Source: Bacillota bacterium
GTDB lineage: Bacteria; Bacillota; Clostridia; Lachnospirales; Lachnospiraceae
Assembly (NCBI GenBank): GCA_023395555.1
Contig: JAEWYQ010000037.1
Span: 40,276 to 104,275 of the forward strand
Reading direction: 5' to 3'
DNA: 64,000 nt
Numbering within the stretch: the stretch's first letter is position 1; each line of letters begins with the position of its first letter. A program made the translations under genes and the position numbers. This document shows, one piece after another, positions 1 through 9,001 of the stretch. A model generated the notes under the pieces. That model did not search any database. It worked only from the letters and a program-made list of their open reading frames with translations, and was not told where the DNA came from.

Positions 1-2
1 GA

Positions 3-311
3 ATTGTAGTTGAGTCAGAAGCGATTTTGTTTTTGGAATTTGGTGCTGGTGTTAAATATAGCGGTACCGTTAATCCAAAGGCCTCTGAAATGGGATATGG
101 ACCCGGTACTTATCCGGGAGCCGGACATTGGAACGATCCGAACGGATGGTGGTTCCCTACAGACGACCCTAGGCTTATTCGATATACCGACAGTTCCGGT
201 CAGGGATGGGGGCACTCCTACGGCATTGAGGCCGCCATGCCTATGTATAATGCAAGCGTTGAAATGATGCGGAATGTCCGAAAGATTGCAAAAGAAGTTT
301 TTCACACTTAA
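3..311 (+). CDS. HK97 gp10-like head-tail connector protein, C-terminal part
   Basis: The reading frame is open from the left edge, so only about the last 100 residues are visible. The Phe-Leu-Glu-Phe-Gly-Ala-Gly stretch, the Gly/Pro/Trp-rich middle and the closing Pro-Met-Tyr segment with a basic amphipathic helix are typical of the HK97 gp10 family, which completes the head-tail connector of siphoviruses. It is followed by tail completion and tail tube genes, the usual order. The homing-type gene downstream separates it from the next structural gene. The family call rests on remembered motifs and gene order. Confidence 0.7.
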   Translation: MVVESEAILFLEFGAGVKYSGTVNPKASEMGYGPGTYPGAGHWNDPNGWWFPTDDPRLIRYTDSSGQGWGHSYGIEAAMPMYNASVEMMRNVRKIAKEVFHT

Positions 312-410
312 ATGAGTAATGTATGTCGGGGTATGCTCCCGGCGCTCTTTAAGAATTGTTTGGGCGTGGCAAAATGCCATGCCCTTTCTATTTCAAAAGG
401 AGCAAAAATA

Positions 411-1049
411 ATGTATGAAACTGACAGAATTAAAAAAGATGATAAATTTGGCAGATTAACGTACGCGGGTGAAAGCATAATCAAGGGCAAAAGAAGATAT
501 GGATTATTCCAATGTAAGTGCGGAAATGAAAAATACATTAGAATTGACGGAGTTTTAAGCGGTTCCATTAATTCATGTGGCTGTATTTATGAAGAAAGAA
601 AAAACAAGGTTGGCTTATCTTCTTGTGATTATGAAAAATTATTCAATGTCTGGCAAAATATGATTAAGCGTTGCTACAACAAATCTTCCGACCGCTATTA
701 CACCTACGGAGCGAGAGGCATTAGGGTATGCGATGAATGGAAAAATGATTTTCACACATTCGCAGAGTGGGCTGTCAGCAACGGATGGGGAGCATCATTG
801 AGCATTGAACGCAAAAATCTTGACATCGGATATTGCCCTGAAAACTGTACTTTTATTACCATGAAAGAACAGGCCAGAAACAAAACAAACAACATTAGAA
901 TTATTTTCAATGGTGTTGATAAGTGCATTGCTGAATGGTGTGAAGATTTAGGTTTACTTGACAAAACAATATATATGAGGTACACAAGAGGAATAAGAGA
1001 GCCAGAAGTATTATTTTACAATGGTGATCTTAGGGGCTTAAGAAGGTGA
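411..1049 (+). CDS. AP2/HNH homing-endonuclease-like protein (copy 1)
   Basis: This 212-residue protein starts at ATG 411 behind AAAAGGAG; 33 upstream in-frame codons lack a ribosome binding site. The N-terminus has paired cysteines (CKC and CGC) that could bind zinc. A core with Gly-Ala-Arg-Gly-Ile, Cys-Asp-Glu-Trp and Cys-Pro-Glu-Asn-Cys follows, as in a large family of phage AP2/HNH-type proteins thought to be selfish DNA endonucleases. The C-terminus contains a helical DNA-binding-like part. It sits between two structural genes of the head-tail module, where a homing gene would be an insertion. A related protein lies at 28572-29213. Nuclease activity is inferred, not shown. Confidence 0.65.
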   Translation: MYETDRIKKDDKFGRLTYAGESIIKGKRRYGLFQCKCGNEKYIRIDGVLSGSINSCGCIYEERKNKVGLSSCDYEKLFNVWQNMIKRCYNKSSDRYYTYGARGIRVCDEWKNDFHTFAEWAVSNGWGASLSIERKNLDIGYCPENCTFITMKEQARNKTNNIRIIFNGVDKCIAEWCEDLGLLDKTIYMRYTRGIREPEVLFYNGDLRGLRR

Positions 1050-1050
1050 G

Positions 1051-1449
1051 GTGGTTAAAATTATCGACAAAAGCAATTACCTTTTTACTCAAATCAAAAA
1101 CCTATATACCACCACTCAGCTCAAGGAAGCGAGCCAAACGTTCCAGGATACGCCTCCGGGATTTCCAGCAATGTTTTTCAATGTAATAGGAAATGAAACG
1201 ACAGCAAATGACCTATCTAACTCCGAGAACGCTGTGAACACAACCGTGGAGATAACCTTTTATGCGACCGGAGCAACACGGCTTTCCACTTGTAAATCAC
1301 TTATGACTACCGCAGACGATAAGATGCGTTCCATGGGATTTCGGCGAGTGTTTGGGCCCCAGCAAATAACCAATGTGGCTGACACAACCATATGCCGATT
1401 GATTGCGAGATATAACCGGATTATCGGCTCGGATGATGTTTTGGCTTAA
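1051..1449 (+). CDS. Tail completion / minor head-tail protein
   Basis: This 132-residue protein uses GTG at 1051, right after the TGA of the previous gene and behind AAGGTGAG. Its size, its place just before the tail tube gene, and its mixed sequence with a variable-looking centre and a closing Arg-Tyr-Asn-Arg-Ile segment fit the minor capsid or tail completion proteins of clostridial siphoviruses. No enzymatic motif is visible. The function is assigned mainly from gene order. Confidence 0.5.
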   Translation: MVKIIDKSNYLFTQIKNLYTTTQLKEASQTFQDTPPGFPAMFFNVIGNETTANDLSNSENAVNTTVEITFYATGATRLSTCKSLMTTADDKMRSMGFRRVFGPQQITNVADTTICRLIARYNRIIGSDDVLA

Positions 1450-1531
1450 TTAAATATGACAATCCCAATTAACTTTAGTGCTTGGAGAAATCCTTGCGCT
1501 ATTTTTTTATGCTTTGAAAGGAGCAAACAAC

Positions 1532-1942
1532 ATGGGCTATACAAATACAAGCAACACATTTCTCTTCCATGGTACGAGCTCAGAAACCTTAACCAAATTA
1601 GCGGATATCACTTCGTACCCGGATATTTTTACGCCGCCGGAGAAATTGCAAGTAACAACACTGTCAGATAAAAACCATAAATACATTAAGGGCATTGCCG
1701 ATGTCCCCGATTTGCAGTTCGGTCTCTGGTATGACCCGGAAATCGAGGATGACATCTACGATATCCAGGACGATGATGATCATGTCTACGAATTACGCTT
1801 TGGAGAAGGTGGTTCCATTGCAAAATACAGATGGACCGGTACGTGCTTTTTCACACCAACCGGCGGGGATGTAAATGGAGTAAGAGCGGGATCCCTTACT
1901 TGCTACGCAACAACGGGTCCGGACAAAGTAACAACCCCGTAA
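1532..1942 (+). CDS. Major tail tube protein
   Basis: This 136-residue protein starts at ATG 1532 behind GAAAGGAG; the longer frame from 1478 lacks a ribosome binding site. It has the size and beta-rich, Asp/Gly-rich character of siphovirus tail tube subunits, with a Phe-Thr-Pro-Thr-Gly-Gly-Asp turn near the end. It is followed by two overlapping chaperone frames and then the tape measure gene, the invariant order in this phage type. Tail tube subunits stack into the DNA conduit around the tape measure protein. Confidence 0.75.
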   Translation: MGYTNTSNTFLFHGTSSETLTKLADITSYPDIFTPPEKLQVTTLSDKNHKYIKGIADVPDLQFGLWYDPEIEDDIYDIQDDDDHVYELRFGEGGSIAKYRWTGTCFFTPTGGDVNGVRAGSLTCYATTGPDKVTTP

Positions 1943-2008
1943 CTGGGATGACATGGGGCGAAACCGTCTCGCCCCTTTTAATTTTAAATATCCAGAGGAG
2001 GATTTGAT

Positions 2009-2347
2009 ATGAGCTATGTGAGAATTAACAATAAGCAATATGAAGTGCCAGAGTTCGGGTTCCGTACATCCAAGAAGCTTGAGCAGTGTGGAGTTTCGAT
2101 ATTCAAATTGGCCGATCCAAACTATATGTTTACGATTGTAAGTGCGTTCGTGGCGGTTGTGGCAAATGTAAGCCCCGACGACGCAGATGCTCTGGTTGAA
2201 CAGCATATGCTTGGAGGTGGCGAGTTAGAGCCTCTTTATGCAGCCTACACCGCGGCAATCACTGAATCTGGTTTTTTCAAGAAACTCCTGAACAATCAGG
2301 AGGAGAAGGAAGCCAAGAAGAGCAAGGAAGCGAAGCTGACCGAATAG
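2009..2347 (+). CDS. Tail assembly chaperone (gpG-like)
   Basis: This 112-residue protein has an AGAGGAGG ribosome binding site and a highly charged Glu/Lys C-terminus. It lies between tail tube and tape measure genes, the fixed place of the gpG/gpGT chaperones that wrap the tape measure protein during tail assembly. A T TTT TTC heptamer at 2272-2278 allows a -1 shift into the frame that carries the next segment, giving a longer gpGT-like product. Confidence 0.75.
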   Translation: MSYVRINNKQYEVPEFGFRTSKKLEQCGVSIFKLADPNYMFTIVSAFVAVVANVSPDDADALVEQHMLGGGELEPLYAAYTAAITESGFFKKLLNNQEEKEAKKSKEAKLTE

Positions 2348-2730
2348 AAATCAAAAGTTTTACGGATGCCATAGAAAAGGTGTGGCTTCCAGCAGCCATG
2401 CGGTATGGGATCCCGATGGAGGAATTTTGGAATTATTACAATCCTAAATACATGGCAATTCGGAAGAAAGAATATGCGGATAGCATTAAAGATAAGTATG
2501 AGTTTGCTGACTTCAAAGCCTGGAAGCACGGAGAGTATACACTGGATGCGATAGCGTGTGCTTTTGATTCAAGGAAGCACAAGTACCCAGTGAAACCTCG
2601 TCTCATGGAGCAACAAAGCAACCACATCGACACTGCCGAAGAAGCCGCAAGAGGTTTTGATAAATTTGCAAAGGCATACAAAGAAAAACACAACATTCCC
2701 AATTATGAAGAATACAGGGCACTGGAGTAA
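2266..2730 (+). CDS. Tail assembly chaperone T-domain, made by -1 frameshift
   Basis: This segment is open in the -1 frame relative to the upstream chaperone and has no convincing ribosome binding site of its own; the first start-like codon is GTG 2380, well inside the conserved part. After the shift the product continues through a Gln/Glu/Gly-rich linker into a Trp-Leu-Pro-Ala-Ala-Met-Arg-Tyr-Gly segment and an aromatic-rich domain of about 115 residues. Position just before the tape measure gene supports the gpGT role. The tape measure gene follows after 76 bases. Confidence 0.7.
   Translation: MWFFQETPEQSGGEGSQEEQGSEADRIEIKSFTDAIEKVWLPAAMRYGIPMEEFWNYYNPKYMAIRKKEYADSIKDKYEFADFKAWKHGEYTLDAIACAFDSRKHKYPVKPRLMEQQSNHIDTAEEAARGFDKFAKAYKEKHNIPNYEEYRALE
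2272..2278 (+). promoter_or_regulatory. Probable -1 ribosomal frameshift site
   Basis: The heptamer T TTT TTC lies in the zero frame of the upstream chaperone (codons GGT TTT TTC). The -1 frame has a stop at 2263-2265 and is open from 2266 to 2730, so the heptamer lies just inside the only window where a shift can work. A shift here joins the two chaperone segments, as in lambda gpG/gpGT and many other long-tailed phages. Confidence 0.7.
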
Positions 2731-2806
2731 TCCGGTGCCTTTAACTTTGATTATACGTGCCTTTATGGCGCTTTCTATATAAATTATCCGAAAGGTGGTG
2801 AGCCCC

Positions 2807-5800
2807 ATGGCAGAAAGTACCGTTGACCGCTTAGAGGTAGAAGTTCAAGCGCAAGCCACTAAGGCAAACGCCGCCATGGATACGCTTATTGATAAGCTCA
2901 AGACCATGAGCACAACATTGAGCGGTCTCAACGCTGGAGGACTAAAAAATCTTGCAAGTGGAGTAACCACTCTTAGCAAAGCCGTCCAGGATATGCGTTC
3001 GGTGAAAACTTCGGAGTTTACTAAACTGGCAAGTAATATCGAAAAATTAGGCAATATCAACCAAGGCGGAATCACCAATACAGCCAATGCGCTGCGAACA
3101 ATCTCCGGGGCAATGTCGACAACGGCGAATTTTTCCGAAGGAGCGGCGCAAATTGCAGGATTGGCAACATCAATTTCCAAGCTGGGCTATAAAACTGTGT
3201 CAACAGCCACATCAAATCTTCCGGGATTAGCGTCGGGATTGCAGCAGTTCGTATCTTCTCTGTCCGGCATTGAAAGTCTCCCGTCGGGTGCGCAAGGAAT
3301 TGCTGATTTGGCGAACAGTATCGCTAAGTTGGGTTATAAATCCGTTACGAATGCAATAACTAATCTGCCATTGTTAGCCGATGGACTTCGCAAGTTTATG
3401 CAGACCTTATCTACTGCCCCGCAGGTATCAAGGAATCTCATTCAAATGACCCAGGCAATGGCGAATTTGGCTGCGCAGGGCGGCAAATACAATGCAACGA
3501 TAAAAAGTATGTCAAACGCCGCGGACAGACTTACAAGGTCACAGAGCGCCGCTGCAAAGTCAAGCAAATCATTCTTTGCTTCGTTCAGCAAATTCATGGT
3601 TGGATTTTATTTGCTGAGACGATTGATACAAAATGCATTCAAGCCAATTGAAAAAGCAATGGATCTGGAGGAAACATACAACTTATTCCAGACCTCTTTC
3701 AAGAAAATCGGCATGGAAGAGGCAGCTGATGCTGGATTGGAATGGGGTTCGGAAGCCGCTGACTCATTTGCAATTGGATTTGTTGATAGATCTCAGAAAT
3801 TTAATGATAAAATAGTCAATGCACTATCTCTTGATCCGGATGTAATTATGAATTATCAAGCAGTATTTGCGCAGATGGCTAATGCTTTTGGATTAACAAC
3901 AAAATCCGTTATGAACCTGTCGGAATCGTTTAGCATGCTAGGACTCGATATAGCATCTTTCTTCAATACCGGTGTTGAAGAGGCTATGGTAAAACTCCGG
4001 GCTGGTTTGGCTGGAGAGACTGAACCGCTAAGAACGCTTGGAGTTGATATTACCGAATCCACCCTCAAGATGATAGCCATGAAATATGGCATCGAAGGAA
4101 CAATTTCTGAAATGTCCCAGGCGGCTAAAACGCAGCTTCGTTGGCTGGCAATCATGGAGCAAACAGAGACAGTTTTTGGAGATATGGCAAAGACCATTGA
4201 GAGCCCATCCAACCAAGTTCGTATCCTTCAGCAACAGTTCGAAAACCTCAGCAGATCAATTGGAACCGTATTTCTTCCCATTATATCCAGGGTATTACCC
4301 TATGTGAATGCTTTTGTTATCGCATTGAGAAGGATGACAGATGCAATTGCTAAGGCATTGGGTTATGAAGTCCCCGATTATAAAGATTCTGACATATATG
4401 TTGATGTTTCAAGTGGAATTGATGGGATTGGGGAATCAGCAGATGAGACTAATGACAAGGTCAAAAAACTGCAAAAATCCCTGGCTGGATTTGATGCGCT
4501 TAATAATTTAACGCAAGGAACTGACAAAAGTTCCACTTCTGGTCTTGGGGCTGGATATCCGGCACTTGATGATGCGATTGCAAAAAAGACCGAATCATAC
4601 ATGGCAAAGTTCAATGATGAGATTGAAAAGATGTCTAATAAAGCTGAGAAATTGGCCGATAAGATGGGTGAGTTTTTTAAGTCAATATCCGAAAAATCTC
4701 AGCCAACAATAGATGCACTCAAAGATTTAAAAGAAGCTATTGATCCGTTTGCAAGCAATGTCGGTGATGGGTTGCAGTGGTTTTATGATAATGTACTAAC
4801 CGCACTAGCCGATACCTCAATTGATTATACCATTCCAAATGTCTTGTATTCAATTTCAAGCGCCATTTCTTTAATCAACACGGCAGTAGATAAGTTCAAG
4901 TCTTTGGATGGTAAGGATACAATTTTAGGTTTTCTGGTTGAAATACAGAATACAAAACTTAAAAAAATAGGTGATTTCTTTAAAAAAATTGGAGATGCCT
5001 TTTCTTCTTTAAATGAATTTATTAAAGATCCAAATTGGAAGGATTTATGGGGGTATGTTAAGAATGCACTTAGCGTTGGATTTGACCTGTCTGACTTTCC
5101 CGATTTAACAGATCCATGGAAAGCATTTGGAATTCCCAAAGAGGTTGAAATAGCTTTTAAAGCATATATAGCAACTACGTGGGCGATGCTAAAGGATAAG
5201 TGGGAGAGTCTTACGAAGCATATAATACCGATAGTAGCTTATTTCTCTGCAAAGATTGTAACAACATGGAACGACTTAGTAGAAAAATATTCTAAACTGA
5301 CTGGAAAGTTTATAGGGAAAACGGTTAAATTTATCGTTGAAATACCTCAAAAATGGGATGACTTGGTAGATAAGTACTCTAAATTAACAGGAAAATTTAT
5401 AGGGAAAACGGTTAAATTTTTGGTAGAAATACCTCAAAGCTGGAAGGATATAAGCGCGAGGTACTTTGCGTTATATAACTACTTTGTTGGGAAAACTGTG
5501 GAATTTGCAGTAAAGCTTGTGACAAGCCTAGGAGATATTAAAGATTTTGTTAACAAGATCATAGACAGCATTAATACCAGTGTAATTGCAAAATTAGATT
5601 TTACAATAGACTTGCCTGCACCAATACCTGATATAAAATTCGTGGCTCCAAGAATTCCAAGACTAGCAGATGGCGGATATGTTAATACCGGACAGCTGTT
5701 TATCGCAAGAGAAGCAGGCCCCGAACTTGTCGGAACTATGAATGGGCGCACAGCCGTAGCCAACAATGACCAGATAGCAAGCGGTATCGCCGATGCTGTT

Positions 5801-5962
5801 AAAGGAGCAATCGTTGAGACATTGATTCCGGCTTTGTCTGTGATAGGGGGAAACAATGGAGACACCGTTGTTATAATCGATAATAAAGAGGTATTCCGCG
5901 CAACACAAAAAGCAGCAGATGAATATTACAATTTAACAGGCAGAGCACCTTATCCAACATAG
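2807..5962 (+). CDS. Tape measure protein
   Basis: This 1051-residue protein is the longest in the prophage, as expected for the protein that sets tail length. ATG 2807 fits AAAGGTGG better than the two GTG codons at 2795 and 2798. The N-terminal 250 residues contain repeated Lys-Leu-Gly-Tyr-Lys and Ala-Asn-Ala-Ile segments, consistent with helical repeats. A central hydrophobic stretch (about residues 260-290) and a Ser/Thr-rich region follow. Near the C-terminus is an imperfect 29-residue tandem repeat (5273-5520). The end carries a Gly-Gly-Tyr-Val and Glu-Ala-Gly-Pro-Glu motif common in phage tape measures. Confidence 0.9.
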   Translation: MAESTVDRLEVEVQAQATKANAAMDTLIDKLKTMSTTLSGLNAGGLKNLASGVTTLSKAVQDMRSVKTSEFTKLASNIEKLGNINQGGITNTANALRTISGAMSTTANFSEGAAQIAGLATSISKLGYKTVSTATSNLPGLASGLQQFVSSLSGIESLPSGAQGIADLANSIAKLGYKSVTNAITNLPLLADGLRKFMQTLSTAPQVSRNLIQMTQAMANLAAQGGKYNATIKSMSNAADRLTRSQSAAAKSSKSFFASFSKFMVGFYLLRRLIQNAFKPIEKAMDLEETYNLFQTSFKKIGMEEAADAGLEWGSEAADSFAIGFVDRSQKFNDKIVNALSLDPDVIMNYQAVFAQMANAFGLTTKSVMNLSESFSMLGLDIASFFNTGVEEAMVKLRAGLAGETEPLRTLGVDITESTLKMIAMKYGIEGTISEMSQAAKTQLRWLAIMEQTETVFGDMAKTIESPSNQVRILQQQFENLSRSIGTVFLPIISRVLPYVNAFVIALRRMTDAIAKALGYEVPDYKDSDIYVDVSSGIDGIGESADETNDKVKKLQKSLAGFDALNNLTQGTDKSSTSGLGAGYPALDDAIAKKTESYMAKFNDEIEKMSNKAEKLADKMGEFFKSISEKSQPTIDALKDLKEAIDPFASNVGDGLQWFYDNVLTALADTSIDYTIPNVLYSISSAISLINTAVDKFKSLDGKDTILGFLVEIQNTKLKKIGDFFKKIGDAFSSLNEFIKDPNWKDLWGYVKNALSVGFDLSDFPDLTDPWKAFGIPKEVEIAFKAYIATTWAMLKDKWESLTKHIIPIVAYFSAKIVTTWNDLVEKYSKLTGKFIGKTVKFIVEIPQKWDDLVDKYSKLTGKFIGKTVKFLVEIPQSWKDISARYFALYNYFVGKTVEFAVKLVTSLGDIKDFVNKIIDSINTSVIAKLDFTIDLPAPIPDIKFVAPRIPRLADGGYVNTGQLFIAREAGPELVGTMNGRTAVANNDQIASGIADAVKGAIVETLIPALSVIGGNNGDTVVIIDNKEVFRATQKAADEYYNLTGRAPYPT
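5273..5520 (+). repeat. 87-bp tandem repeat inside the tape measure gene
   Basis: Two nearly identical 87-bp units (5273-5359 and 5360-5446) encode 29-residue repeats containing Lys-Tyr-Ser-Lys-Leu-Thr-Gly-Lys and Gly-Lys-Thr-Val-Lys-Phe. A third, diverged unit follows to about 5520. Such in-frame units can change tape measure length, and so tail length, in steps. Confidence 0.8.
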
Positions 5963-6005
5963 GACAGGTGCTTTGCTTTTTATTTAGGATTGGAGGTAGG
6001 AGTCC

Positions 6006-6389
6006 ATGGCATATCAAGGATATTTGGTTAAGGTTGGCATTCATATAGTTGACAAATATATGGCTCATGGCTCCTATAGTTCAACACCTAACATGGAAAT
6101 GGATCTGGACTCCTACAGGGATGCAAATGGTGATTTAAAAAGAAATATCCTTAATCATAAAAAAACCACGTTTGAATTTACCACTCCTTATCTTCGTCTG
6201 GCTGATAAACAGGCATTACAAGCAATGCTTCCATCTAGGACAAAGCTTACAGTTACTTATTGGAACGATGAGACAAACACCTATACTACGGGAGATTTTT
6301 ATATCCCCAATGTTAAATATGAGGTGTATTCCCAAAGTAACACCGACATTCTTTATAAGCCAATCAACTTCCAATTCATCCAATATTAA
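6006..6389 (+). CDS. Distal tail-associated protein (DUF6711-like)
   Basis: This 127-residue protein starts at ATG 6006 behind GGAGGTAGGAG. The Asp-Leu-Asp-Ser-Tyr-Arg-Asp-Ala-Asn-Gly segment and a Phe-Glu-Phe-Thr-Thr-Pro-Tyr-Leu segment match what I recall of the DUF6711 family, found directly after tape measure genes in Firmicutes phages. It is probably a structural part of the tail tip or distal tail. No catalytic motif is seen. Confidence 0.65.
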   Translation: MAYQGYLVKVGIHIVDKYMAHGSYSSTPNMEMDLDSYRDANGDLKRNILNHKKTTFEFTTPYLRLADKQALQAMLPSRTKLTVTYWNDETNTYTTGDFYIPNVKYEVYSQSNTDILYKPINFQFIQY

Positions 6390-6408
6390 TTTCCATGGAG
6401 GCGATATC

Positions 6409-8928
6409 ATGATTAATATCAGCGAAGCATTCAAAACTATATACCGTAATGATATTGTTCCGTTGGTAGAAGATAATGTCCATAAGGAATTGATATTATA
6501 TTTTCCGAGCCTTGATTATACCATTTCCAATCCCAATATAGTGGGCGAGAACTTTGAATTGAATGAGGCTATCTGTAGTTCCGATTCTATACGCTTTGGG
6601 GCATGTGAAGCTGCACAGATTAAAATTACGGTAGCAGATATTGATATGGATTTAAGCGGCCAGACCATGATAGTTACCCAGATTGTTGATGGAACCTATG
6701 AAATGCCGATGGGTGTATATAAGGTTGAGTCATGTAAGAGACGGGATAATCTTTGGTTCCGTGATATCATTGCATATGGCCTTATGAGAAAGTTTGATGT
6801 GGATGTAGCTGGATGGTATAGGGGGCTATTCCCAACTGGAAATGAAACATATACACTGGCAGTGTTTCGGGCAAGTTTATTAAATCATCTAAGCATACAG
6901 CAGGACACCAGCGCATTACCGCTCCCAAACGATTCAATGATGGTCACCAAAACCATTGATCCCACTCAGATATCCGGCAGGGTAGTAATAGAAGCTTGCC
7001 AGGAGATCAATGGAGCTTTCGGGCAAATTGGCAGGAACGGTAAATTTACCCATGTTGTATTGATGCCGGCTTATGGGTTGTATCCGAGTGACGATTTATA
7101 TCCGTCTGATGATTTATACCCCACTGCAGAGAATGACACATCCTTTGTACAGGGTGATTTGATTAATGAAACTATTACAGTGGACATGAGAAAACCTCCA
7201 TTGAGGTTCGAGGAATATATATGCAAAGAGATTGATAAACTCATTATACGATCAGAGGAAAATGACGTTGGAGCAATTGTAGGTGATGGTAGCAATGCTT
7301 ATATTATTGAGGGTAATTTCTTATTGTTTGGTAAGTCAGCAACCGAATTAGAGGCGATTGCCAGAAATACATTCGGGAATATAAATAAGCGTCCGCATCG
7401 CCCGTACAACTGTGATGGTGTTGGACTTCCTTATATTACCCCTGGAGATATGTTGGCATTTCCTCAGAGCGACACGGTCGCGGGGTATGTATTTCAAAGG
7501 ACACTCAAAGGTATACAAAAACTCCGGGATACTTTTATTGATGAGGGAAAAGAAGAACTTGAGCAAAACTTTGGAATAAACAAAGAGATTATCCAGTTGC
7601 AGGGGCGGGCCACAACAATACAGAAAGATGTTGATGGGGTTCGGATTACTGTTAGTGACCTGGCGGCAAGCACAGCGTCACGATTTGAAATAACTGATAC
7701 TAAAATCCTCCAGGAAGTCACCAGAGCTACAGCAGCAGAAGGTACACTGAGCAGCAGTATTACACTATTGGCAGGAGAAATGGAATTAAAGGTTTCCAAG
7801 GACGGGGTTATAGCAGCAATCAATTTAAGTCCGGAAACCGCAAGGATTACAGCTAATAATATAGCCATGGAGGGTATCGTGACGGCAAATGGCCGCTTTA
7901 AAATCCTCCTGGATGGTAGTATGGAAGCGGTAAATGGGAAGTTCAGCGGAAATATAAGCTCCTCTATATACACTGGCGGTAAAATCTATTCCAATAATTA
8001 CAGCCCCGGCAACTCAGGGATGATGATTGATCTGGATAACAGTGTCATCGATATGAAGAATTTTTATGTCAGTCCTTCCGGGAATCTGACAGCTGCCGGA
8101 GTGAATATAAGCGGGAACATATCTGGCTCCGCCATTACAGGTAGTACATTTAATCGGGCGGTTGGTTCCAATATATATACCGCAATTGATGATGATGGGT
8201 TCTTTCAAAATAATACGGGCGGTATGAGGTTCCAGGTAGGGTACGCTTATCAGAATGGATATATCTCATCAACCAGCAACGGATTAACACTTGGTAATCA
8301 GTCATCAAATTACATCAGTGTATCCTCTTCCGGGATAGGTTTCTATGGAAGCGTATTTATAAATAGCCTTAATGGTGGAACCCCTATAACTACTGCGAAC
8401 AAACACGTCATATATACTTTGTATGATAGCGAAATCGGTGGAGCCGTTGCCACAGCGTATAATGGTAATTTTAGACCGCATTCCAACAGGGGTGACAATG
8501 TCGCATCGAATGGAACCCCGACATATAGATGGTCACAAGTGTGCGCAGGAACAGGAACAATAATCACTTCGGACGAAAATGAAAAAACAGTAATTGGATC
8601 GCTAACCGAAAAGGAAAAAAGGGTAGCACAGAAGATAAAAAGAAGCATACTGTCTTTCAGATTTAATGATGCAATCGCAATTAAAGGTGACAATGCGAGG
8701 ATACATTTTGGAGTTACGGCGCAGAAAGTAGCAGAATTCTTTTTGGAAGAAGGTCTTGACCCGTATCGTTATGCAATGTTCTGTTCAGATACATGGTATG
8801 AAAAAGATGGAAAGGCAGCAGATGAGGATGACAGGTTGTATACTGAATTTGACGAAGGGGTTACAGAAAAAACAAGACTTGGAATTAGATACGAAGAACT
8901 TCTCTGCTTTGTAATAGGTTCTTTATAG
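6409..8928 (+). CDS. Tail tip / receptor-binding protein with C-terminal S74 chaperone peptidase
   Basis: This 839-residue protein starts at ATG 6409 behind GGAGG; the upstream extension overlaps the previous gene. The first 350 residues resemble prophage tail-tip (endopeptidase-tail) proteins, including a triplicated Leu-Tyr-Pro-Ser-Asp-Asp repeat near residue 225. A Thr/Ser/Gly-rich, beta-helix-like middle follows. The last 120 residues form an S74 intramolecular chaperone domain: Thr-Ser-Asp-Glu-Asn-Glu-Lys with Ser721 as the likely self-cleavage serine, then His-Phe-Gly-Val-Thr-Ala-Gln and a closing Arg-Tyr-Glu-Glu-Leu. In this family the domain trimerises the fibre and then cuts itself off. 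Confidence 0.8.
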   Translation: MINISEAFKTIYRNDIVPLVEDNVHKELILYFPSLDYTISNPNIVGENFELNEAICSSDSIRFGACEAAQIKITVADIDMDLSGQTMIVTQIVDGTYEMPMGVYKVESCKRRDNLWFRDIIAYGLMRKFDVDVAGWYRGLFPTGNETYTLAVFRASLLNHLSIQQDTSALPLPNDSMMVTKTIDPTQISGRVVIEACQEINGAFGQIGRNGKFTHVVLMPAYGLYPSDDLYPSDDLYPTAENDTSFVQGDLINETITVDMRKPPLRFEEYICKEIDKLIIRSEENDVGAIVGDGSNAYIIEGNFLLFGKSATELEAIARNTFGNINKRPHRPYNCDGVGLPYITPGDMLAFPQSDTVAGYVFQRTLKGIQKLRDTFIDEGKEELEQNFGINKEIIQLQGRATTIQKDVDGVRITVSDLAASTASRFEITDTKILQEVTRATAAEGTLSSSITLLAGEMELKVSKDGVIAAINLSPETARITANNIAMEGIVTANGRFKILLDGSMEAVNGKFSGNISSSIYTGGKIYSNNYSPGNSGMMIDLDNSVIDMKNFYVSPSGNLTAAGVNISGNISGSAITGSTFNRAVGSNIYTAIDDDGFFQNNTGGMRFQVGYAYQNGYISSTSNGLTLGNQSSNYISVSSSGIGFYGSVFINSLNGGTPITTANKHVIYTLYDSEIGGAVATAYNGNFRPHSNRGDNVASNGTPTYRWSQVCAGTGTIITSDENEKTVIGSLTEKEKRVAQKIKRSILSFRFNDAIAIKGDNARIHFGVTAQKVAEFFLEEGLDPYRYAMFCSDTWYEKDGKAADEDDRLYTEFDEGVTEKTRLGIRYEELLCFVIGSL

Positions 8929-8949
8929 TGGTAAGATTCGCAATAAATG

Positions 8950-8978
8950 TTGATGTATGGAAAAAAATATTGTATAAT
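8950..8978 (+). promoter_or_regulatory. Sigma-A-type promoter for the Ig-like secreted protein
   Basis: TTGATG (8950-8955) and TATAAT (8973-8978) are separated by 17 bases, just upstream of an AGGAGGTG ribosome binding site. It sits inside the otherwise co-directional late gene block and would let the next gene be expressed from the lysogen. Confidence 0.75.
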
Positions 8979-9001
8979 TCCAGTAGGAGGTGATTTATTA
9001 T

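Noticed and set aside
1456..1671. Plus-strand frame before the tail tube gene
   Set aside because: It lies in another frame over the tail tube start and has no ribosome binding site.
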